Part shown: piece by piece, positions 11,894-36,730 of the stretch
Numbering within the stretch: the stretch's first letter is position 1
Layout of the letters: each line of letters opens with the position of its first letter
Position numbers and translations under genes: made by a program
Notes under the pieces: generated by a model
The model's database searches: none
Told to the model about the DNA's origin: nothing
What the model saw: only the letters and a program-made list of their open reading frames with translations
DNA from: Ischnura elegans
Taxonomy: Eukaryota; Arthropoda; Insecta; Odonata; Coenagrionidae
Reading direction: 5' to 3'
Assembly: GCF_921293095.1 (NCBI RefSeq)
Contig: NC_060248.1
Span: 131,204,972-131,268,971, forward strand
Length of the DNA stretch: 64,000 bases

Positions 11894-12252
11894 GTTACCC
11901 AGATGTTAAGCGAATTAGGCTGGGTGCCGCTGGAGACTTGGAGGCTGCGTGCTAGGCTTAGATTGCTTGAGCAATTGAGAATGGATATTTTTAAGAGTGA
12001 CACACTGAACATAATATTAGAGCCACACTATATTTCCAGGTCCGATAGAAGCGATAAATTAAGAGAGATGTTTTGCCGAACGGATAGATATGGGAATTCG
12101 TTTTTCCCCCGAACCATAAAGGACTTTAATAAACACTAGTCCCAACCTCGTTAGAGCACTTCTTTTTTTTATTGTTGTAAACGGCTGGTGTCCTAACACC
12201 CCCTGCCACACGTCTTTTAGGCGGCTCGCGGGGTATTATGTAGATGTAGATG
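11894..12252 (+). mobile_element. 5'-truncated CR1/L2-like LINE 3' end, copy 1
   Basis: The open frame encodes the extreme C-terminus of a LINE polyprotein: LGWVPLETWRLRARLRLLEQ and then NSFFPRTIKDFN, the usual FFPRTI-DWN ending. About 120 bp of 3' UTR follow, then a TGTAGATGTAGATG tail. A second copy with about the same start and tail lies at 25455-25804, so these are two independent 5'-truncated insertions of one family. Confidence 0.75.
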
Positions 12253-12371
12253 AAGTCATGGTTCTATCCAGTGGCATAACTATTGGGGGGTTTGAGGGGG
12301 ATAGATCCCCCCCCCCAAAGCCTCAGAGAAATAAAAAAAATATTTTAAACTATTGCATAGTTTCAACATAT

Positions 12372-13005
12372 AATAGGGTGGTTTCCTATTATTTTTTTTA
12401 TTGCCTAAATCGAAATATACTCCTGGAGGGTGCATTTCACGCTCTTAGATTTTCGAATGACGATATCTATTTTTTGCGATTAAGCGAAAAGTGAAAAATT
12501 TCAAGCACGCGAAAACGCGGTGGCTAAGTAGGAATGATGGGAAAAGTCCGTGTGACGTATTTTTGGTTCCAGCTGTCGGCGTGTGAGGTGACCTTGGGGT
12601 GAGTTTTGAGCGCTGATACGACGCAGGATGCTAGCAGGTAGCACTTGATTTGGATTGTTATTCCCCCTTCAAACGAAGGAAACTTTCCGCACTTAGGTAT
12701 TTTTAATGTGTGATTATTAAGAGATGTTTCCCTGAGCTCTGTGTCTCATGCATGCATTAGTAATCTCAGACAATGTAAAACTCCTATCTACTCGTATAGA
12801 AACTAGGTCCCTGTGACGTCACGGGGAGTGGAATCGCATGGGCGCAAATCTGGCCTTTTTCAAATGAGGTTAAAATTGACCGTTGCCATTTGTCTAAACT
12901 GGGATTTATAAAACCAAATAATTTGTATATTATGAATACACTAATGGTGGATAAGGAATCGCAATCAATGCATTTCGTTTTCTTTGATGAAGGAAACTAC
13001 CCCAT
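12372..13005 (+). mobile_element. About 634-bp MITE, copy A
   Basis: Terminal sequence AATAGGGTGGTTTCCTATTA at the left is inverted at the right as GGAAACTACCCCATT. Nearly the whole interior matches 16526-17183 in inverted orientation, including the CCCTGTGACGTCACG and GCATCCTGCG-type segments. It has no open frame of note. The pair defines a non-autonomous family. Confidence 0.8.
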
Positions 13006-14016
13006 TACTGCATTAACTCAAAGTGAAATTTTAACTGCCAAAATGATGTAAATTATATTTCCAAGCATAATTTTTCAAAAATTTTCCCAGATCCCCTGTT
13101 GCTCAGAGTGGGGCCTCATCCCCAGACCCTCCCATCCCCCCCCTATGTGTATACACTTGCTTTGGTGTGTCTTAACACTTTTATGAATGGGTATGCATTT
13201 CATTCTGCTCTGGCTTGTACCTTCTAAGGCCTGGGTAGGCAGGTTGCACTCCTGAGCCTTATATTTCCCAAAGTTGACCCTGAAATGAAGATGGAAAAAG
13301 TACATGTTGGATGACCAACTTCTACTTCATGAAGAATTCAATTGCACATCGCCTTCACTTCTATTTTCACTGTGTGGAGGTAAAACTAAGCCTAGACATG
13401 TGAGTGAGTAGCTTAATTTTGAGTTATTGGCATAGCCCTTATTTGACCCCTTCATTCATGTTCATATTTTTACAAGAAACATAATTGCATTTTAAAAGCA
13501 GCGCCCGTAAGGAGGCTACAGATTCGCCGATTGCGATATATGTATCGAATCAAGAATCGAATGAGCGGGGGAGAAAACGTGATTTTCATCATCCATCATT
13601 GTCAAGGTTGTTTGGAATCATGATTTTGCATTATCTGGTTTATTTTTCAAATATAAATGAAGGTATTTTTAGTATTTGCAATAATAAATAAGGGAAATAA
13701 GTTATTTTTTGTCGATCAATGTTAATTTCTTGAAGGTTCGTTTAATTTTTATTTTACCTGTGGTGGGAAGTGCAGATCATTTGTGGCTCCTATCTTTAGG
13801 GATTTTATCTCGAAGTTATCTTATTGTGATATTATTATCAGTGACTGTGATAGGACTTATGCTATTTTAACCCTTTGCTTTGAATCTCTGCGTGTACTTC
13901 GTCATCTTTTGGGAATTTCCATCGTGGTTCGATTAGTCAGTGTATGCAGTTGGCCAAGAATTTATCTACTAAGCTCATAGTAAGTTGGCGTATGCAAAGG
14001 TTTCATTTCCTGAAGA

Positions 14017-27484
<13,468 letters not shown>

Positions 27485-27655
27485 GCGATCCCTTGCGTCA
27501 CTCAATTGCAGTGTATGCTGATGAAGATCCTCAGTATTGGATATTGTTTTTACATTAATCAATCATTGAAGATTGACTTACATCAATCTATATTCATAAT
27601 GGAGCAACAAAACTATATGTTATGAAAATATGCTTTATAAAAATTTTATATTACT

Positions 27656-27661
27656 AATAAA
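27656..27661 (+). terminator. Aminopeptidase poly(A) signal AATAAA
   Basis: A canonical AATAAA lies 172 bp downstream of the TGA at 27482-27484, in A/T-rich sequence. Confidence 0.55.
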
Positions 27662-29224
27662 TATGCATTCCTGTGATGAGGAAGGGATGGTAGTGCTCTT
27701 TTAAGTTTCATGTCTTATTTTTCCAACATAATTTGTGGATGCTACAAAATATTGTGGAAATTGTACAATTAAAGCAAAAATAGCACTAAGGAGTGAACAG
27801 GTGGGTACTATCATGTAATTGACGATTTGCTGTAATTAAATGAATTTAAGACTCATTTTCCTGTACGTCAGAAGAAAAGAGTTCATCCTATTGTCTGAAG
27901 CTGTCCCCAAAAGGTTGCTGCTCAAGTATGGTGAATTTGTCTTTGTTCCACTTCATTTATTCTTTTTCCTTTTCCTTCGCATTAATCTTGGTAGCGCACT
28001 TGAAACCTGTTTCCATTACGTATGAAGAGTTTCATAGTAAAAGATAAGTTATTTTGTCCCTTCAATAGAATATGCATTGGAAATAATGTTGTGGGTGCCA
28101 GTGACTGTTATCACTGAAATCCCATCTCTGAAATCCAGGCTTGCTCAGGAGAAGACCATTGAAGGTCCAGGTATGCTTAAGATGTCTTAAATATTTTCTG
28201 AAAGCTTCAAAAATTCAAATTGTGGCAAAAACAATCTCATGGTAATACTTAGTTGAAGCACCTTTTCCTGAAAATTTGATAATTAAACAGCCTTTCATCA
28301 GTGGATTTAGATAAGACCCTTGATCTATTCCTGTTGTTGATTCACACCTTGCTAGAGGGTGGATTACATTTTCCTCTAGCCCTGTGGGAAGGGGCGTTGA
28401 GAATACTCCCACAGTATCCCTGCTTGTCGTAAGAGGCGACTACAAGGGTTGTAGTGTTGGCAGCGCAGAATGTAAGGCTTCCTGATAGCATGTAGGATCT
28501 TATTCTGGCTGTGTTTGGTACAAGACTGCTGTAAATGGCAGACTTACATAGTCGCCTGCCAGAATCCTCTCAAATGCCACTCTATAAATCTAGAGAGCAA
28601 TCTAGAAGTTTCATGTTAGAACCGTGGAAATATTTTTTGGCACCCAAACTCTAACCCAGGCCACATTGGGGGCGAGAGCAGATCTTCAGAGCAAATGCAG
28701 CTTTGTGGCGGTGTATAGCCACAGGTTGTTAGGGTGGACATACATACTGCCCAATAGTTATTCCATGGACAACTTTCTCCCTAAGGATATTTGCCTCCCT
28801 TAATTTGCTCATTTTTTAGCCTAGGCCATGGTTATAATATTTCACAGAAACCTCTGGAAATTTATTTGTGACCCCAATAGCATCACTGGCCACTGAAATG
28901 GGATTAAATGTACCTTCTTGGTATTGGTGTATCAGCTAGCATGCATTACTTAGCGTGCGAACGACACCCATCTTATTTTCTCACCTGAAAATGGAAGTAT
29001 CTGATGCTCACAAAGTGTCGTAGACCATTTACCACATTTTTAAAGTTTTGCGCCTTGTCTCTCTTCGTCTTCGAGAAGTCTACTTCATTTGAAGGTATTA
29101 ATCTTGCCACTTTTGCCGCTGATATTGAGTGGCTTTCCTTCCTAGCGCTCTCGTTATCCATGTAACGTATGCTTGCGAACAATTCATTTTTAGTGAACAC
29201 TTTCTCAAATAGTAGAGAACGCAT
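27662..29224. other. Spacer between the host genes and the mobile-element region
   Basis: I see no supportable gene. A 28390-28450 segment (CTGCTTGTCGTAAGAGGCGAC) has the look of a dispersed insect repeat, but I cannot name it. An 83-codon frame on the - strand (28973-29224) is not recognised; it lies just downstream of the polymerase-B relic and could be part of that element. Confidence 0.5.
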
Positions 29225-29304
29225 CGGATGATAAAATGTTCACACGTGTTGGACCATGTTGGACTTGTAAAGTAAGAACATAGTGATAGTGAAGTTACGA
29301 ACTG

Positions 29305-29798
29305 TCACCATGCCACGCTTTTCGATGGGTGCGACAATAGCGATAGAAATTTCATGTCTTTATACCTTTTTTGCACAGCCATTTTCACATCATCAGTGAC
29401 CCATGTACCAATAATCCACCTCTCGCTGTCATTTTCATATGGACAGCTCTCCGAGACAATTTCCTCAAAGCATGTTCTACATAACGGGAAGGTTAATTTA
29501 TTCCCCCATCTGTAAGGTAGTACAAGACAGTAAAGATTCCTCGGAGGTAGAATAGTGCAATTCATGATTCCATGCCATAAGTTCAGTGGGGGTACCTCTT
29601 CGCCCAAGAATATTTTAGGATGTCCAACTGGATATTTTCCATTTATTATCGATGAGTATAATGAAAAAACAAATCGGCATACTTCATTTTTTCGCCTTCC
29701 GCACTTCATGAAATAGCCGTCCTGCATTGGTTCTACCACCAAAGAGAGCATCCCTTGGATCTAGCGGTTTTTTCTTGGCCGCAGGGTTGTTCATCACG
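29305..29798 (-). pseudogene. Maverick/Polinton-type protein-primed DNA polymerase B fragment (3' piece)
   Basis: The - strand frame contains [17 protein letters not shown], then a degenerate [20 protein letters not shown] block. These are the conserved palm-proximal segments of type B polymerases of the organellar/viral/Maverick group. The same two blocks recur at 36150-36730. The frame continues from the piece at 33332-33600, from which it was separated by insertion of the transposon at 29801-33329 at a TA dinucleotide. Stops and loss of the downstream catalytic motif mark it as dead. Confidence 0.75.
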
Positions 29799-29800
29799 TA

Positions 29801-29834
29801 GAGTTCAGCCGCGTAGTAAAGAACCTTCTCGGCG
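29801..29834. repeat. Left terminal inverted repeat
   Basis: Starts GAGTTCAGCCGCGTAGTAAA just inside TA. It pairs with 33296-33329; of the outermost 25 bases 17 match in register, including GCCGC and AAAGAACC. Confidence 0.75.
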
Positions 29835-31255
29835 AACGGTGGGCGGAGCGGGCGGAGCTAAGGCTACCTATCCCACCTCCCGGCCCTGCTTCCCCTTCTT
29901 TACTCTCTCTCTCACACACTTGAGGAGAGGCAAACCGTGTTGCCAAGTTTCCTCCGGCGGACAAAAGATAGGCACGAAACTACATTGTAGCCGCAGTGGA
30001 GGGATATAATTTAACCCTTAAGTAGGCGTCCGGGGGTATCTCGGACTCCGACGCATTTATTTTGTGCAATAACTTTTTAGTTGTGTAATAGGCCTTATGG
30101 ATGTATTCAGACATACAAATTTACAATTTTAATGCCCAAAGGGTCACAGCGACCCCCCGCTCCTACTGATGTTATACTTTCTGTTCATTACTTCGTCGTT
30201 TAGTATTTGAATACGAAAATGAAATAAAAAACTCAAAACAACTTTTTCTCGCAGAGGAACCGGTCTTTTCCACAATTTTTATCTAATAAACCTTGTCATA
30301 TGCTTCATTTTGCTCTGCGATACAGCATTAATCAAGCAAAACTGCAACTTAGATTGGGCGAATTAGGAATAAAATGGTCGAAGATGTGAACAATGGATTA
30401 CCCCGATATTTTTTCCTCGGCAAAGTTAAAGCGGCAGCGGTGGAAAGTTAAAATGCCGAAGTATTGGAATAATTCCGAGAATTTTTTAAGCAAAAAGTGA
30501 TCTCGTCAGTTGATAAGTTCCGGGAGAACATTTTATCCTAAGAAAGAGTGTACGTGGGGGATACTAAGGGGTCGGGATTACTGTGCTTTCACCAGGAGGG
30601 CAAGGCTCCACTTCGTCGCTCGGTATTCTCACTGATTGATCATACCCTATTGTTCAAATTTCCGAATTTACAAGAAGGGTATGTTGTGGGCAAGGTAATA
30701 AGCTGGGCATGGGAGAGTAGGGTGAGCGTTCCCCTGGTCACTCAGGTTCCCTGCTGAGACGTCTCTTTGTCCGATTCCGCTTCCACCAGAGGTTGGTGTA
30801 CACCTTTGTCAATGGCTCTTTGTCTCGGAAACTCTTTGGGATAGTAAGGAGGCCATTAAGGATGGGGAAAATGGGCTTGGGCACACCTACACAATGCAGA
30901 AAATGTTTATTGGGGAAGTCCATTTCATATCAGGTTTTCCCAAACAACCCCAAACTCTTCCCAGGACCCACTCCCCTACTCACCTCTACACATCCCTTTT
31001 CCTATCTTCCCCCGTCCTTGCACAACTTCATATTGCACATATACAGAGGAAATAATTCATTTTATACCATTTCTTACCGTAAAACGCCACCAAATTTTAT
31101 GCAAAGATAAGGATATTCAAGAAAATCAAGTTTATTAGAAATCAACTGTTACATATTTTTAAACAATTATTAAATATGCTTAGAAATGGTGTATTAATTG
31201 AGTGATTAGGAGAAATAATTTCCGGAAATGTACAATTTAAAAATACCTAGCCAAT
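29835..31255. other. Non-coding left part of the IS630/Tc1-mariner element
   Basis: About 1.4 kb between the left inverted repeat and the transposase stop codon. Short frames at 30548-30757 and 30793-31110 show no family resemblance. It is unusually long for this superfamily and may include an older insertion that I cannot delimit. Confidence 0.6.
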
Positions 31256-32857
31256 TCAAATTGTGCATTCGCTCTCTTCCGAGGATGTCAATGACATGTC
31301 GGAGTCTCCACTAGTCTCACTGCCACTGAGTTCCACAATTATTTTGTCTATTTCTTCGTCCATCAGTGCGTCAGTTTTCCAATATTCCTCTTCGATTTTC
31401 TTGACGTGTGCGCACACTTTCGTCCATTTCTCCGTGGAATATTCGGAACAAATTTTTTTAAACAATTCCGCTTTCTTGTCCAGTGATGTCGCCTCCAAAT
31501 TGTGACGCACCTAAAGGAATACAGAAAATGTGTAGTAATTAACAAATTTAAATAGATGTAGATAACATTTGACATAAAAAACAAATTGAATAAATGCAAT
31601 GGCAGTTATTCTTCGAGATTACCTGTTCTTTGAGGTCACCCCAAACCATTTCAATGGGATTGAGGTCAGGATGGTAAGGGGGTAAACGAATCACTTCGTG
31701 CCCAGACTCCCGTAATAATTCGTCGATGACAAATATTTTTTGCACATCTCTAGACTTTGCCAACTGTAAGAGCTGTGGCTTTCTCATATCCAGGGAGAAT
31801 GGAATATTATTTGTCTTTAACCAGTTCTGCACATCAACTTTCAAGCTTGTCGACGTTGGGCGTTTGTTTTTCTGTACGCAATGGTAGGATGCATTATCCA
31901 TTACGATGACACTGTTCAGTGGAATATTGGGAATGACTGCATCTGTTAGCCATTTGGTAAAATTTTTGGAGTTCATTTCATCATGGAAATCTCCACTTTT
32001 CTGATGTGACTTGAAAATGAGTAATGCATTTTTAATGAATCCTGCTTCACCTAGAAGAAACAAAGCAATCGTGAAAACATTTTCTACTACCCTGACGATA
32101 GAATTAAAACAATTGACACTGACGCAATTATGTGTCTAAAAGAGTTAATTTTGCTAATAAACAAAGTATAATTACCTCCAGCATGTGCAATAATCAACCG
32201 TCGTCCCTTCCCTATGGGTTCAATCACACCGATCTCTTCACGGGACTGCCAGCATTTTGAACTCACATGATTTTCATGTAAGTAGGTTTCGTCCAAGTAG
32301 ACGATGTTCTTCCCCTCTTCTCTGCAGCTCCTGATCTTTCGTAAGTATTTCTCCCTCCATGCAGCAATCTCGGGCCTCTCAATTAGGATTTTCCTCTTGG
32401 ACTGACAGCTTTTCCAACGGAACCCTAACTCCAAAAGTATCTCCCGTAAGTAGGTCCTTTGGCAGTCAAGGATTCCGTCTTCTTTCAACGCTTCCAAAAG
32501 GTTCTTCACGGTTGGCAATGTTTTACGAACTGCGTAAAACTCGTGAACTTTCCTACGAATGCAGCATTTTGCGAAGTCGTCCAGCTCTATTCGCTTCTTT
32601 CGTTCGCCCCTTTTCCCCTTAGGCGTTGAAAATGACAATTTTCCTTTCTCCTCAGATAATTTTCCTTCGCTTGCAATTCTCTTCACCGTGGAGGCACTAA
32701 CTCCCGTAGCCTGGCTTGTAGCTGACACCACGTTCAACGTTAGTGCTTCCTCCGATTTCAACTCGTTCAAAAAACGGCTAACTCTATACACGATTTCTCG
32801 AGCCTGACTTTTGAGGGGCCTACCTCGGGCAGGTGAAGATTTCGACGAGCTGGCCAT
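31256..32857 (-). CDS. DDE transposase, IS630/Tc1-mariner type, with two introns
   Basis: Three exons on the - strand (32857-32176, 32050-31623 and 31510-31256) join through short GT-AG introns of 125 and 112 bp. They give 454 residues without stops or frameshifts. The N-terminal 130 residues are basic and helix-turn-helix-like. Catalytic residues are D189 (YLDETYLHEN), D279 (VMDNASYH) and E361 (PYHPDLNPIE), the last in the superfamily's hallmark block. The last 85 residues are acidic and helical, unlike typical Tc1. The second-Asp-to-Glu interval has 81 intervening residues, against 34-41 in most Tc1/mariner enzymes; from memory this matches the DD82E group called Sailor. The protein would cut and paste its own element. 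The intact frame suggests recent activity; expression is unknown. Confidence 0.88.
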
Positions 32858-32870
32858 TGCAAATAAGCAA

Positions 32871-33150
32871 TACCAGAGTTAAAGAACTCAAACTCAGTTA
32901 ACAAGAACCAAAGCCGTAAAACCAAATAGAGTAACCGAAACGGAAGCGTAAGTCAAAATATTACTAGAAAGAAACCCAATTCAAAATCCAAAAAGAATGT
33001 CCAAAGCAGTGTCAATACGAGAGTTAAAGGACTCAACAAGAACCAAAGCCGTAAAACCAAATAGAGTAACCAAAACGGAAGCGTAAGTCAAAATATTACT
33101 AGAAAGAAACCCAAATCAAAATCCAAAAAGAATGTCCGAAGCAGTGTCAA
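32871..33150. repeat. Tandem duplication upstream of the transposase (two units of about 140 bp)
   Basis: Unit 1 is about 32871-33015 and unit 2 about 33016-33150. Both start AGAGTTAAAG-ACTCAA, share CAAGAACCAAAGCCGTAAAA and GAAACGGAAGCGTAAGTC-like segments, and end GCAGTGTCAA. Unit 1 has about 10 extra bases near its start. The position just 5' of the transposase ATG suggests a duplicated promoter or transposase-binding region (inference). Confidence 0.9.
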
Positions 33151-33295
33151 AAGTCAGGCGCGCAAAACCGAGAGAGAACCGTAACGAATAGAGCTGGCAA
33201 CAATAATGAAGTGACACGGGTAGGGGAGGCTCGGCAGGGGAAGGAAGGAGCCTTGAGTGGGGGTAGCCGAGGACAGAGAGGGGGTGCGCGGAAAT

Positions 33296-33329
33296 TTTCG
33301 CGCAGGTTCTTTTCAAAGCGGCACATCTA
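33296..33329. repeat. Right terminal inverted repeat
   Basis: Ends GGTTCTTTTCAAAGCGGC followed by ACATCTA, directly before TA at 33330-33331. It is complementary to the left repeat across the AAAGAACCT-nCnCG core. Confidence 0.75.
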
Positions 33330-33331
33330 TA

Positions 33332-33600
33332 GGAGTTCAGTTGGGGGTCTCCGTTCAATATTCCCTGGAATTCACATTCCCAGATTTCCACCAGATTGCA
33401 GTTTCCTCGGAGGAGTATTTCGCAACGTCTTATTGTGCTTTCGTATCTAGTATTCATGTTTTCCCCGGCAATAGGGATCTGTTTTCAAAGCATTTTGGGC
33501 AACCATGATGGTATCACTCGTAAAACTTAAACGCGGTTATTTTCTCCCGCTCCATGAGATACCCATCATCTTTAATTCCCAAGAATCGTGCCTTTCCAAA
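33332..33600 (-). pseudogene. Maverick/Polinton-type DNA polymerase B fragment (5' piece)
   Basis: The - strand reads YHHGCPKCFEN, then a TRYESTIRR and WECEF segment. This parallels YFHGCPTCFEN through WECEF in the relic at 36406-36726. It is followed immediately by the TA where the transposon inserted. An in-frame stop precedes the YHHGC block. The match between the two relics shows they derive from the same polymerase family. Confidence 0.7.
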
Positions 33601-33959
33601 TGTCTGTTTCCCGCGTGAATGATTTTCCCCCTTTTCTTTTCCTCGGATGCTTTGCATGAATGTGGTAGTATAATTTGTTATTATTCAATAAGTTTTTGGA
33701 CTGTGGTGTGCATGTGAATATCTTATTGTATGCTTCATTCTGGCGATTGATCAAACGTCGGTCGCCATAAGCGATGGATCCCCCCCATTGCTGGGTAGGG
33801 ATGCTTCCCCAATAGTCTTTTGTAAGGGTCTTTTGAACTTAACATATCAATTCATCACTTTCACTTTAACTCCCTCTAGGCTAATACATAACATATAAGC
33901 AAAAAAAAGAAAAATCACTGGCGACTTGAGGTGCTTCCTATAAATGTCTGTAGAGTAGG
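33601..33959. other. Unassigned sequence between polymerase-B relic and RLE LINE
   Basis: No frame or repeat is recognised. A C-rich run near 33780-33790 is noted. It may be the 3' UTR of the LINE to its right or decayed polymerase-B coding sequence. Confidence 0.4.
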
Positions 33960-35900
33960 CTATGGCCGTGGAGCACATTTTATTTTTTAAGTCTGGATCT
34001 TCCGTGGGATGATTCCAAGGCCGGTGAAAACAGGATTGTTCCTGCCGTCCCAGGATTCCAAGGCGCCAACAATAATGGCACCTAACCGGTCCTCCGTCTC
34101 GTAGCGCCCCTCCACGCGGATTACGGTCGCAATGTCCTGGTATTTCTCTATTTTGGCCGCTCGCGCTGCTCGGAAGGACTGGCGCTTGTTGTCGAACGGC
34201 ACGGTGATGTCTATTATGTGAACCCTCCCCATTGGGCCCCCGCGAGCCGCAATGTCGGGTCTCAACCTCCTGTCAGCACCAGGCGCCGTTCTGTCGACCG
34301 TCACCTCCCATGTTCGTGGGAGGTGCTCGACCAGGAGGTCCTGGATAAGGTTGTGCCGGGCTATTCGCAGCTGTCTAGGAGCCGTGCATTGGCTTAATAC
34401 GTGGGCAAGAGTCTCGTCCACCTCCCGGCAAATTCAGCACCTCCGGTCCTCTGGCGCAGCACTACCCCTTAGTGCCCCTCGTTGGGGGGGGAGTACATTG
34501 AGCCTTCCTCGGTGAACAAAGCACCAGTCCTTTAGTCTAGTGTGCTCACCCGACCGTAGGAAGTGGTTGATTTCGTCGCTGGTGAATGAGAGGCCCAGGC
34601 GGCGGCTGTAGGCTTCGAATACGGCTCCTCGGTGAAGGCCAGTGATGCGGTGACGAGCCGACGGGGGAATAATTATCAGTTCCAGATTCGGACGCGGGTT
34701 CTTGACCGGAAGTGACACTTCTCTCTTGTGTTCGCTCCATTCCCACCTTGGCATGCACAGTGACGCAAGCGCTCTGGTCGCCTTCCTCGCTCTTGACCAA
34801 GTCGATGCGCATTCTTTCGAACTTGTGCCTTGCTCGCCCTCCATAGAGCCAATTAAGTATTCGCAGAGCATCCTGTTGATGGTGGTTGACCATTGCACCC
34901 AACTCTTAAATAATACTGTATTTTGTAGTCCGTACTCGGCAGCCTTCCTAATCTCCGGGTCTTTACTTGATAACATCCGGAAGACATGTACTATGGCCTG
35001 GATGTTGGCCTCATCTGTCAATGGTGTATACCCCCCGCAACCAGCCTTGGTTGGGATGTTGATTATTTCCTTGGTGGCCCTCGTAGGTAGGGAGAGCCAG
35101 GACTTGATTGCCTGCTGGATGGATTTATCAGCGGTGGCCAGATCCTTCACTGCTACAGCGGCGACGCGGAGGGGAATATTATTCTGGGAAGAATAAATGT
35201 GTGCGAGGGGTCGATTTTTTTGCCAGGGTAGGAGGCCACTCTCTGTAGTTACGGTTATGTCTCTAGTAATGCCCTGTAGGGTTTCACCCCCCTACGACGA
35301 CCAGGTTGTCTGCATACGCAAGGACATACAGGGAGGTGGTGCCACCTTTGTATGCTGCTGTGACTCGCTTCTGGAGGACAGCGCGAATAACCAGGCGCGA
35401 ATAACTCAATAGCCAGGTTAAAGAGAAGGGGGGAGAGAGGGTCACCTTGCCTGACGCCATTTCTTAGGGGTATTGCCTCCGTGACTTCGGTGGCGAGCTC
35501 CACCTTCGTTTTTGCCTCTGCGTATAGGGAAGCAATGACCTGTATGATCGCTTCCGGCATCTCGAGGTCCCGCAATGTGCGCCAGATGTGGTCGTGGGGA
35601 TGGAGCCAAATGGATCTGCGAGGTCTAGCCAGGCTACCGCGATTTCCTTATAGTTGCGGGGGCCGCCTCGATCGCTGCCTGCAGGAGGAAATTGTGTTCA
35701 AAGCACCCCTCTGTGGAAGGCACGAAACTTTTTTTTTGACAGGAAATAACATCCGTGGGCTCCTCAAGACCCAGTGGTAGATCCTATCTGCCAGGATCCC
35801 CGTGAATAATTTGGCCATGGTTGGCATTAATTCGATAGGTCTCCAGTTAGTAATATCCTCTTTCTCCCCGCCTTTAAGGATATTCATAAATAGGTCGTGG
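33960..35900 (-). pseudogene. R2-superclade (restriction-like endonuclease) LINE, decayed
   Basis: Reading the - strand, pieces appear in order. An RT start (GGEKEDITNWRPIELMPTMA) lies near 35880-35760. The RT GVRQGDPLSPLLFN block is at about 35450. A 238-residue C-terminal region follows at 35150-34434. Then come a CCHC-type knuckle (CRICREVDETLAHVLSQC) and a restriction-like endonuclease with RPDIA and VHIIDITVPF as the PD-(D/E) core. The stop is at 33987. This order of RT, CCHC and C-terminal RLE is diagnostic of the R2/R4/NeSL/CRE group rather than APE LINEs. At least four frameshifts and the loss of the YADD segment make it inactive. It is not in rDNA. Confidence 0.8.
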
Positions 35901-36149
35901 TTTCCGTGCAAAGTCACTTCGAGATATGTATGGTGATAAATGCATGAGGTTACTGGACAAACCAGCCACTTTTGACGGGGAAATCCGCACATTAACGTTG
36001 TCTTTCAAAGATAGGGTTATGAATTTTCTCATCAATCCTAAGCACACCAAGTGCATATAATCTTACGGGAATTTGGAGACTATGTTATTGGAAACACATT
36101 CCAGTTAACATGAGGGCAAATTCCAATGTTATGTTCAGGATCCTTACGA

Positions 36150-36730
36150 TTGAGGATTTTTTTGCTATTGAGGCAATACACAGCATTTAATCAACCCCTC
36201 TCATTTATCCATCGGCGGAACTTCTTTGCCAATAAAAATTTTAGGATGGCCAATGGGGTACTTTTTCCATTTATTAATTAACGGGTAAAGGGAACAGACA
36301 TCAAAATACTTAATTTTTTCACCATCTTCTTCTTTGGTTTTTTGATACTATTTTCCGGTGTTAGTTCGGCCACCAAAGAACGCATCGCGTGAGTCTAACG
36401 GCTTCTTATTTTATAAATATCGCTCTATTCTCCACAAATTTTACCAGCTCAGGTTCTGCATTCATCATTCTTGTGAACTCGCATTCCCACATTGCTACTA
36501 ATTTACCGTCACCTCTAAGTATCTTCTCCCGTCTCCTCATTGTACCCTCGTACCTAGAATTCATGCTCTCCCCAGCGCAGTTCATAATTGGTGAATCTCT
36601 ATTTTCAAAACATGTAGGGCATCCATGAAAGTAGCATCCATAAAATTCAAATACTGTGACGTCATTTGCCTCTTTCAAGGACCCATCTACTTTTCTTCCC
36701 ATGAATTTCACTTCGTGTCGTACCATCCCC
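36150..36730 (-). pseudogene. Maverick/Polinton-type DNA polymerase B relic, second copy
   Basis: The first - strand frame (36726-36406) runs from a VRHEVKFMGRKV start through YFHGCPTCFEN to WECEF. After a frameshift come KKPLDSRDAFFGGRTN and YPIGHPKIFIGKEVPP. These blocks match the relic split by the transposon (29305-29798 and 33332-33600) in order, so this is a separate copy of the same segment. No integrase, ATPase, protease or capsid gene of a Maverick is visible nearby. Confidence 0.75.

Larger units (their letters stand above)
10746..14016. other. Intergenic spacer between Slu7 and the aminopeptidase gene
   Basis: Besides a LINE 3' end (11894-12252), a G/C hairpin scrap (about 12272-12325) and a MITE (12372-13005), I see nothing coding. 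The promoter and 5' UTR of the downstream aminopeptidase should lie within the last few hundred bases, but no TATA or Inr can be assigned by eye. Confidence 0.6.
29801..33329 (-). mobile_element. IS630/Tc1-mariner superfamily transposon, complete (3529 bp)
   Basis: It is bounded by TA on both sides (29799-29800 and 33330-33331) and by about 34-bp imperfect terminal inverted repeats sharing the core GCCGCnTnGnAAAGAACCT. Removing the element together with one TA restores the polymerase-B reading frame on either side, so the insertion site is defined by coding sequence as well as by repeats. It carries one transposase gene with two introns, a tandem duplication upstream of that gene, and about 1.45 kb of non-coding left part. 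Confidence 0.85.

Noticed and set aside
28390-28450. CTGCTTGTCGTAAGAGGCGAC segment as a named repeat or RNA gene
   Set aside because: It looks like a dispersed insect sequence I have seen, but I cannot identify it or define its ends.
33318-33331. 8-bp duplication CTGAACTC at both ends of the IS630-type element
   Set aside because: CTGAACTC does occur near both ends, but taking TA as the target puts both TIRs in register and restores the interrupted frame. The 8-bp match would leave 11 unexplained bases on one side.
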